Source of the DNA: Calditrichaeota bacterium AABM5.125.24
Lineage (GTDB): Bacteria > Electryoneota > AABM5-125-24 > Hatepunaeales > Hatepunaeaceae
Direction of reading: 5' to 3'
NCBI GenBank assembly: GCA_002127415.1
Contig: MWJR01000214.1
Location: 1-10,017, forward strand
Length of the DNA: 10,017 bases
In this document: one piece after another, positions 1-4,532 of the stretch
Layout of the letters: every line of letters starts with the position of its first letter
Position numbering within the stretch: the stretch's first letter is position 1
Program-made: the position numbers and the translations under genes
The notes under the pieces: generated by a model
What the model was told of the DNA's origin: nothing
The model's database searches: none
The model's input: the letters and a program-made list of their open reading frames with translations, nothing else

Positions 1-1023
1 CTGCAGCGTTTATCAAACTGGCCAAAGAGGCCACTTCCCAGTGGGCTGGATGTGGCTGCGGTTCTGGGTTCTCGGCAGGCAAAAAAGATTCTATTGGAAG
101 AATACCGGGAAGGGGACAGATGGGTTGATTATCCCTTCGAGTTGGAAAAACTATTCTGCGAATTCAGTTATCTAAAACCCTCTGACTGGAAACAGAATCT
201 GTATTACAGTTGGGTATGGTGCCTGAAGGCATTATTAGAACAGGGTAAAGAGTTTATCTATCCTTATTTTATGCAGAATGATGCCTGGGAGTTGAAGAGT
301 TTGAATACCTCGCTTGCAAGCTGGGCGGAGCTGCGGCACGATGTTATCCTTTACGGGAAAGGGGTGGGAGCGGAATGTGGAAACGGCGAAGAGTGGTATC
401 CTGATCCCCCGAAAAGCTATGTGGAACCAAATGTGAGATTTTATAGAAGATTGGGAGAACTGCTGTCTTTCACCAAAGAAGGTCTGAAAGAAAGGGATAT
501 ACTTCCTGAAAGAGCGGTGGGGAAATTTAAAAGATTCTCAGAATTGTTGGCGTTCCTGGAAAAGGTCTCTGTAAAAGAACTAGCGGGTCAGCCGCTTACG
601 AGGCAGGAATATGTGCAGATAAAGATCTTCGGAACTTTGCTCGAAAACCTTACTATTTCGGTTATGGTTGATAAACGCAATATTAATTGGTATTATATCG
701 CAAGTGAGGTGGATAAAAGCATAGCCGTAATCGCTGATGTGGCTACGTCGCAAAATCGAGTGCTGGAAGAGGGTGTTGGCCCGGCCTTTGAGATATTTGT
801 GGTTGTTGAAATAGATGGTTATCTGAAACTGACCAGAGGCGCGGTCTTTTCCTACTATGAATTTACCCATCCCGCCGATGACAGACTGACTGATGAGAAG
901 TGGCAGAAGATGCTGAAGGAAAGAGAAGAGCCTCCACTGCCGGGCTGGATAAGGAGATATCTATCAGACCAACCAGCACACGACGTTCCAAGACCAAGAT
1001 ATACATATTCCAGTGGATGTTAA
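1..1023 (+). CDS. DUF3160 family protein, C-terminal part (5' end outside window)
   Basis: The frame is open from base 1 to the TAA at 1021-1023 (340 residues), and the residues before the first possible start (GTG at 52) already look like the family (PLPSGLDVAAVLGS), so the gene begins upstream of the window. DUF3160 features seen: the KSLNT...WAELRHD block at residues 99-114 of the visible protein, the YVEPN segment soon after, and near the C-terminus VLEEGVGPAFEIFVVVEIDG followed by a GAVFSYYEF-type strand, then LTDEKWQKML and PGWIRRYL. Family members are usually about twice this long, so roughly the N-terminal half is missing. The biochemical function of DUF3160 is unknown; many members carry export signals, but that end is not visible here. 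The capA-like gene starts 3 nt after the stop, so the two are very likely co-transcribed. Composition is AT-rich with AGA/AGG arginine codons, unlike genes right of 2400. Confidence 0.85.
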   Translation: MQRLSNWPKRPLPSGLDVAAVLGSRQAKKILLEEYREGDRWVDYPFELEKLFCEFSYLKPSDWKQNLYYSWVWCLKALLEQGKEFIYPYFMQNDAWELKSLNTSLASWAELRHDVILYGKGVGAECGNGEEWYPDPPKSYVEPNVRFYRRLGELLSFTKEGLKERDILPERAVGKFKRFSELLAFLEKVSVKELAGQPLTRQEYVQIKIFGTLLENLTISVMVDKRNINWYYIASEVDKSIAVIADVATSQNRVLEEGVGPAFEIFVVVEIDGYLKLTRGAVFSYYEFTHPADDRLTDEKWQKMLKEREEPPLPGWIRRYLSDQPAHDVPRPRYTYSSGC

Positions 1024-1026
1024 TAT

Positions 1027-2043
1027 ATGCTTGTGAAATATAAGGCTTTAATTTTCATATCCTGTTTGATTTGCCTGCTCCATCCCGAAAGGTCTAAAGC
1101 AGGAGAGGAGGTAACATTTTGTGCTGTGGGAGACGTGTTACTCGATAGAGGTGTGAGAACTTTGATTGAAAATAACGGTGTGAATTACCCGTTTGGGGAA
1201 ATAGCAGAATTCGTAAATTCGTATGATTTAGCTTTTTGCAATTTGGAATGTCCGATATCAAACAGGGGAGACCCGCTTGGTAAAATGTTCGTCTTCAGAG
1301 GCGATACTTCATTTATTGAAGGATTGAGAATATCTGGATTTAATGTATTTTGTCTGGCTAATAATCACACTCTTGATTATGGCAGAGATGCTCTTCTGGA
1401 CACGAAAGATATCTTGGAGAAAAATGGTTTCCATACTGTAGGATGCGGCAGGAATCAAAGAGAGGCTTCGAGAGCAATGATAATTAGAAAAAAGGGAATG
1501 AGCTTTGCCTTTCTATCCTACGTGACAATGCCTCTTGAGGGGATAGTATATTCTGAAAACCTGCCAGGACCGGCTCAGGCCGATATAGAAGAAATAATTC
1601 AGGAGATAGAAAGGGTCAGGAAAACTGCAGATTTTATAATAGTATCATTTCATTGGGGAACCGAGTTTTCTCCCTATCCATCGGGTAAGCAAAGGGAATA
1701 TGCACACAGGTCCATTGACAGCGGAGCGGACCTGGTTTTAGGTCATCATCCTCATGTGATACAGATTATAGAGAAATACGAAGGGAAATTTATCATTTAC
1801 AGCTTGGGTAACTTTGTCTTTGACCAGAATAGGCTCGATGGAAGAGAAAGCATCATTTTTGGGTGTAAATTTTACCATAAGAAGATTGATTCCACCTGTG
1901 TCGTTCCAATCCTTATAGAGAGATGCCAGCCGGATTTTGCTGAAGATGATGATTTTAGACAGATAGTGAATAAGATAAAACTTCTCTCTGATGGGTATGA
2001 TGTTAGTTTTCGGGAAGATGGGAAGAGGCTTTATATGGAGTAA
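1027..2043 (+). CDS. CapA family protein (poly-gamma-glutamate synthesis/metallophosphoesterase-like), secreted
   Basis: The 338-residue protein has the CapA (PGA_cap) fold signature, related to calcineurin-like metallophosphoesterases. Motifs in order: GDVLLDRG from residue 35, NLECPIS at 72-78, ANNHTLDYG at 111-119, HWGTEFSPYPS at 209-219, GHHPHVIQ at 239-246 and YSLGNFVFDQ at 258-267. The Asp, Asn and His residues of these motifs are the expected metal ligands and all are present. The N-terminus has a basic start, a hydrophobic stretch (ALIFISCLICLL) and a possible SKA cleavage site near residue 25, so export is likely. CapA in Bacillus takes part in poly-gamma-glutamate capsule export or attachment; most distant homologues have no proven substrate, and no capB/capC neighbours are visible, so a capsule role is not implied. 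Start chosen at ATG 1027, 3 nt after the DUF3160 stop; there is no strong ribosome binding site, which suits translational coupling. AT-rich codon use matches the preceding gene. Confidence 0.88.
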   Translation: MLVKYKALIFISCLICLLHPERSKAGEEVTFCAVGDVLLDRGVRTLIENNGVNYPFGEIAEFVNSYDLAFCNLECPISNRGDPLGKMFVFRGDTSFIEGLRISGFNVFCLANNHTLDYGRDALLDTKDILEKNGFHTVGCGRNQREASRAMIIRKKGMSFAFLSYVTMPLEGIVYSENLPGPAQADIEEIIQEIERVRKTADFIIVSFHWGTEFSPYPSGKQREYAHRSIDSGADLVLGHHPHVIQIIEKYEGKFIIYSLGNFVFDQNRLDGRESIIFGCKFYHKKIDSTCVVPILIERCQPDFAEDDDFRQIVNKIKLLSDGYDVSFREDGKRLYME

Positions 2044-2077
2044 AGTGTCTGTTTCTCGACCGATTTGTGGTTAGAAA

Positions 2078-2114
2078 AAGGCCCTACCTGAGCATGGCGG
2101 TAGAGCCTTATTTT
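2078..2114 (+). terminator. Rho-independent terminator, probably bidirectional
   Basis: An 11-position stem (2078-2088 with 2099-2109, one C/A mismatch, 10-nt loop) starts 35 nt after the capA-like stop and is followed by ATTTTAT on the plus strand. The left side is preceded by an A run (2075-2079), which becomes a U tract when read on the minus strand. The same hairpin can therefore end both the DUF3160-capA transcript and the minus-strand tRNA transcript that approaches from the right. Confidence 0.75.
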
Positions 2115-2136
2115 ATACTCGTGAGATCAAGGACAG

Positions 2137-2210
2137 TACGCCCGGAAGGACTCGAACCTTCAGCCTCCTGGTCCGTAGCCAGACGCTCTATCCAATTGAG
2201 CTACGGGCGC
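2137..2210 (-). tRNA. tRNA-Arg (anticodon ACG)
   Basis: On the minus strand the 74 nt fold into a full cloverleaf. The acceptor stem is GCGCCCG with CGGGCGU and discriminator A; the D stem is GCUC/GAGC; the anticodon stem is UCUGG/CCAGG with loop CUACGGA; the variable loop has 5 nt; the T stem is GAAGG/CCUUC with loop UUCGAGU. The anticodon ACG lies at plus-strand 2174-2176, and its A34 would be edited to inosine by TadA, so the tRNA reads CGU, CGC and CGA. The first acceptor pair is G1-U72 rather than the common G-C. The 3' CCA is not encoded (the sequence continues CUG after the discriminator), so a CCA-adding enzyme is required. It serves the CGN codons that dominate the GC-rich genes here, not the AGA/AGG codons of the AT-rich block to its left. 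Confidence 0.96.
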
Positions 2211-2285
2211 TGATAGTGATCTCTACTGTTGATAGTGATGGATCCATTACGTCATTCTGCGGGTTCCGGAACCGGTGGTGCAGTT

Positions 2286-2314
2286 AAAATACAAAACTCT
2301 GGGTGATATGTCAA
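2286..2314 (-). promoter_or_regulatory. Sigma70-type promoter for tRNA-Arg
   Basis: Read on the minus strand there is a consensus -35 TTGACA (2314-2309), a 17-nt spacer and TATTTT as -10 (2291-2286). It points at the tRNA, whose 5' end is 76 nt beyond the -10, giving a leader of about 70 nt to be removed by RNase P. The leader contains two perfect palindromes (12 nt at 2262-2273 and 10 nt at 2238-2247) and a direct repeat TGATAGTGAT at 2211-2220 and 2230-2239. Confidence 0.7.
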
Positions 2315-2379
2315 GTGTCTGCATATACGTTCAAGGCATAAATGCTGTATTGTATGTTCACCAGTTTTTATATATGAAA

Positions 2380-2423
2380 CCCGGGTAGCGATCCCCGCCT
2401 TCGCGGGGACAAGGCTGCCCGGG
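2380..2423 (-). terminator. Nested inverted repeat; possible glnA terminator or dispersed repeat
   Basis: The outer arms 2380-2389 and 2414-2423 (CCCGGGTAGC / GCTGCCCGGG) pair except for one wobble or mismatch. They enclose a second hairpin, CCCCGC 2393-2398 with GCGGGG 2403-2408, with a 4-nt loop. It lies 51 nt downstream of the glnA stop; on the minus strand it is followed by TTTCATATATAAAAAC, a poor U tract. It may end the glnA transcript, but the CCCCGCCTTCGCGGGG core also resembles interspersed palindromes seen in many GC-rich genomes, so repeat and terminator roles are both possible. Confidence 0.5.
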
Positions 2424-2448
2424 CGGGCCACCCGTTTCGTGTTTTGGA

Positions 2449-2471
2449 CCCAAAGCCTGAAGCCCAAAGCC
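2449..2471. repeat. Short direct repeat CCCAAAGCC x2 next to the glnA stop
   Basis: CCCAAAGCC occurs at 2449-2457 and again at 2463-2471, a 14-nt period, immediately outside the glnA stop codon (minus-strand TAA at 2475-2477). It is a low-complexity tract of unknown role, possibly slippage-derived. Confidence 0.5.
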
Positions 2472-2474
2472 TAC

Positions 2475-3797
2475 TTAAAGTATCGGCAGGTAGGTCTTAA
2501 TCTCATAGTCGGTGACCTGCATCCGCCATTCGTCCCATTCAATCAGCTTGTTGTCGATGAACTTGTTGAATACATGCTCTCCGAGCGCCTGGCGGACGAG
2601 TTCGCTGCCTTTGGTCTCCAGCACCGCCTCGTAGAGGTTGCTGGGGAGTGTCTGGATGTTGAGTTCGGCGCGTTCGGACTCGCTCAGACGGTAGATGTCG
2701 CGCTCAACCGGCGGCGGCGGTTCGAGCTTCTCCTCGATCCCTTTCAGTCCGGCAGCGAGCATCACCGAAAAGGCGAGATATGGATTGGTGACCGGGTCAG
2801 GTGAGCGCAGCTCGAGACGGGTTGACTGCTCGCGGTCGGCCCTGACCCGCGGCACCCTCACAAGTGCCGAACGGTTCATCTGCCCCCAGCAGATATAGAC
2901 CGGGGCTTCATATCCCGCCACCAGCCTCTTGTAGGAGTTGACCGTCTGGTTGAGGACCGAGGTCATTTCGCGGACATGCTTCAGAAGACCGGCCAGGAAG
3001 TGCCGGGCGGTTTCGGACAGTTGATACGGTCCGTCCGGTTCGAAGAAGGCGTTACGATCACCCTTGAACAGCGACTGATGAGTGTGCATTCCTGACCCGT
3101 TGACCCCATAGATCGGCTTGGGCATAAAGGTGGCGTAGTAGCCCTCCTGCCGCGCCACCTCCTTGATGATGAAGCGGTAGGTCAGGCAGCGCTCGGCCAT
3201 CTCCAGCGCCTCGCAGTAGCGCAGATCGATCTCGTGCTGAGACGGCGCTACCTCGTGGTGCGAGTATTCCACCTGTATCCCCATCGCTTCCAGGGCGAAG
3301 AGGCTCTTCTTGCGCAGGACGGTGCCGATCTCGTTGATCGAGGCGTCGAAATAACCACCGTGGTCGAGGATCTCGGCCGCATCACTCCCCTTAAAACAGA
3401 AGTATTCCATCTCCGGGCCGATATAATATGTGAACCCTCTGTCGGCGGCTCTCTCGAGGTTCTGACGCAGAATGTAGCGGGGGTCTCCGGCGAACGGCTT
3501 GCCATCGGGGGTCTTCAGGTCGCAGAACAGCCGGGCGGATTGGTAGCCGCCGCCAGAAGGGAGAATCGCGAAGCTGGCAGGGTCGGGATGTGCCATCAGG
3601 TCGGATTCCTGTATCCGTGCGAATCCTTCGATAGACGAGCCGTCAAAGCCCATCCCCTGGCCTAAGGCGTCCTCCAGCTCACGTGCGGTGAGGGCGAAGC
3701 CTTTGATATGGCCGAGGATGTCTGCGAACCAGAGCCGGACAATGCTGATCCCCCTGTCGTGAACCTCCCTTAAAACACCTTCCTGGTCGAGGGGCAT
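2475..3797 (-). CDS. glnA: Type I glutamine synthetase (GSI-alpha type)
   Basis: The 440-residue enzyme makes glutamine from glutamate, ammonia and ATP in the cytosol as a dodecamer; length matches short GSI-alpha enzymes (B. subtilis GlnA is about 444). The N-terminal beta-grasp domain carries GMGFDGSSIEGFARIQESD (residues 48-66). Metal and substrate residues of the catalytic domain are present: E129 and E131 in GPEMEYF, E182 and E189 in HEVAPSQHEID, H238 in GSGMHTHQ, the NSYKRL loop with E297, R314 and R317, and E329/R331 in RLELRSPDP. R61 aligns with the arginine used for glutamine feedback inhibition in Gram-positive GSI-alpha. A tyrosine (Y369, in DIYRLSESE) sits where E. coli is adenylylated, but the NLYDLPPEE context is absent, so adenylylation is unlikely. 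ATG 3797 has AAGGAGAT seven bases upstream. The gene stands alone between its own promoter and a possible terminator. Confidence 0.97.
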   Translation of the reverse strand: MPLDQEGVLREVHDRGISIVRLWFADILGHIKGFALTARELEDALGQGMGFDGSSIEGFARIQESDLMAHPDPASFAILPSGGGYQSARLFCDLKTPDGKPFAGDPRYILRQNLERAADRGFTYYIGPEMEYFCFKGSDAAEILDHGGYFDASINEIGTVLRKKSLFALEAMGIQVEYSHHEVAPSQHEIDLRYCEALEMAERCLTYRFIIKEVARQEGYYATFMPKPIYGVNGSGMHTHQSLFKGDRNAFFEPDGPYQLSETARHFLAGLLKHVREMTSVLNQTVNSYKRLVAGYEAPVYICWGQMNRSALVRVPRVRADREQSTRLELRSPDPVTNPYLAFSVMLAAGLKGIEEKLEPPPPVERDIYRLSESERAELNIQTLPSNLYEAVLETKGSELVRQALGEHVFNKFIDNKLIEWDEWRMQVTDYEIKTYLPIL

Positions 3798-3837
3798 AGG
3801 GTATCTCCTTGAAATAAATTTCCGGTCTGAACGGGTT

Positions 3838-3866
3838 TATATAAGCTCTGCGAGAAGGGGTGTCAA
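3838..3866 (-). promoter_or_regulatory. Consensus sigma70 promoter of glnA
   Basis: On the minus strand the -35 is TTGACA (3866-3861) and the -10 is TATATA (3843-3838), separated by exactly 17 nt. Transcription should start near 3831, giving a leader of only about 33 nt before the ATG, which holds the AGGAG ribosome binding site at 3809-3805. There is no room in this leader for a glutamine or other riboswitch. I see no clear palindromic operator (such as a GlnR or TnrA box) within or just upstream of the hexamers. Confidence 0.8.
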
Positions 3867-4103
3867 GTAACCGGGCTCTTGCCGGGGGTATAGTTAGGCC
3901 TGATAATGCTGTCGGTTATGGAATCTCTGTGATCTGCATCTTGTTGTTGCATAATCCGTCTACCGTAAGCCTGAAGGCACTTAAGTGGCGCTATTCTAGG
4001 GAGATAAGCAGCTGGAATTATCAGCATAAAACAACCGGATCCGCGAACTGCCTTCCGACCGTCTGTATGTTATCCGCTCTGAGTGACCTTCAGCAGCCGC
4101 TAC

Positions 4104-4132
4104 TTGACAGGACACCTGTGATGCATTAGATT
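4104..4132 (+). promoter_or_regulatory. Candidate sigma70 promoter upstream of the structured region and M1 gene
   Basis: A consensus TTGACA at 4104-4109 is followed, after 17 nt, by TAGATT at 4127-4132 (4 of 6 matches to TATAAT). Predicted start is near 4139, right where a series of stem-loops begins. It is the best promoter I can see for the peptidase at 4533, which would then have a leader of about 390 nt; it could equally drive a short structured RNA. Confidence 0.5.
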
Positions 4133-4136
4133 TTCC

Positions 4137-4275
4137 GACGACGGGCAGCCCTGCCGATTGTAACAGTCGTCTTAATCCTGCCACCGGCCTGCAAACCGTT
4201 GATGGTTGACGTCTGTGCCGAGCCGGTGGCGATGGGCGCGATAAGCATATCCCTGTGAAAGCAGGGATCGCGCCC
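4137..4275 (+). other. Three consecutive stem-loops; possible structured leader RNA or repeat-derived element
   Basis: Stem 1 is GACGAC 4137-4142 with GTCGTC 4166-4171, enclosing a small GGCA/TGCC hairpin (4144-4147 with 4152-4155). Stem 2 is a perfect 9-bp GCCACCGGC 4180-4188 with GCCGGTGGC 4222-4230. Stem 3 is a perfect 9-bp GGGCGCGAT 4234-4242 with ATCGCGCCC 4267-4275, with an inner CCCTG/CAGGG stem (4251-4255 with 4262-4266). I do not recognise a known riboswitch consensus, and no U tract follows stem 3. A GGGCGCGAT/ATCGCGCCC pair also occurs in interspersed repeats of other genomes, so at least stem 3 may be repeat-derived. Confidence 0.45.
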
Positions 4276-4320
4276 CTGCCAAGAAATAACATAATTTAGG
4301 AATCCCTCAGATTCAGCAAT

Positions 4321-4373
4321 GTAGTCGGGCTTGTCTCAAGCCCGACCGTCGTGGTTGTCCCAACCACGACTAC
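4321..4373. repeat. Twin-hairpin interspersed element with GTAGTCG...CGACTAC ends
   Basis: Two perfect 10-bp hairpins with 3-nt loops stand back to back: 4324-4333 with 4337-4346 (GTCGGGCTTG / CAAGCCCGAC) and 4348-4357 with 4361-4370 (GTCGTGGTTG / CAACCACGAC), one base apart. The whole 53 nt is bounded by a 7-nt terminal inverted repeat, 4321-4327 with 4367-4373. Symmetry this high, with no coding context, points to a dispersed palindromic element rather than a terminator (no U tract). Confidence 0.7.
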
Positions 4374-4415
4374 CAACCATTTCAGGAAGGGACTTCCAAA
4401 CATCAATATAACTGG

Positions 4416-4461
4416 TAGGGGCGGCATTTATGACGCCCGTGTCGAGTGCGATACATCGCGC
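4416..4461. repeat. Degenerate double-hairpin repeat (TAGGGGCG type)
   Basis: TAGGGGCG at 4416-4423 begins a hairpin whose GGGCG 4419-4423 pairs with CGCCC 4434-4438 (inner pairs continue after one mismatch). It is followed by a second hairpin, GTGCGAT 4446-4452 with ATCGCGC 4455-4461. This resembles interspersed GTAGGGGCG...CGCCC elements; the right half is imperfect, suggesting an old copy. It overlaps the upstream extension of the peptidase reading frame, one reason to start that gene later. Confidence 0.5.
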
Positions 4462-4532
4462 GCCAACCAAGAAATCAAGAACTACGGAAATACATACCTT
4501 TTACGATTCGAGTTTCATCTAAAGAGCTGCAT

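Larger units (their letters stand above)
3867..4532. other. 666-nt intergenic region, no credible gene, rich in inverted repeats
   Basis: Between the glnA promoter and the M1 peptidase start no reading frame looks like a protein: the longest (plus 3860-4129, minus 3996-4292) lack ribosome binding sites and recognisable motifs. The left part, 3867-4103, holds nothing I can identify. From 4104 on there is a plus-strand promoter candidate, three stem-loops (4137-4275), a twin-hairpin element (4321-4373) and a degenerate double hairpin (4416-4461), listed separately. The final 70 nt are AT-richer and carry the peptidase ribosome binding site. Confidence 0.7.

Noticed and set aside
2252..2467. 71-codon minus-strand frame downstream of glnA
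   Set aside because: It runs through the nested hairpin and the tRNA promoter; no ribosome binding site or motif.
3234..3665. 143-codon plus-strand frame opposite glnA
   Set aside because: Fully antisense to a strongly conserved enzyme gene; a shadow of its codon pattern.
3860..4129. Open frame of 89 codons on the plus strand beside the glnA promoter
   Set aside because: It starts inside the glnA promoter, has no ribosome binding site, and the translation has no recognisable motif or coding-like composition.
4137..4275. Known riboswitch (cobalamin, TPP, SAM or c-di-GMP)
   Set aside because: GCCACCGG only superficially resembles a cobalamin-type box; none of the conserved cores of these classes can be found nearby.
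3996..4292. Open frame of 98 codons on the minus strand in the same gap
   Set aside because: It runs through the perfect inverted repeats at 4137-4275; open by chance in palindromic GC-rich DNA.
4321..4373. CRISPR-like array or intrinsic terminator
   Set aside because: Only two different hairpins, no regular spacers or repeated units, and no U tract after either stem.
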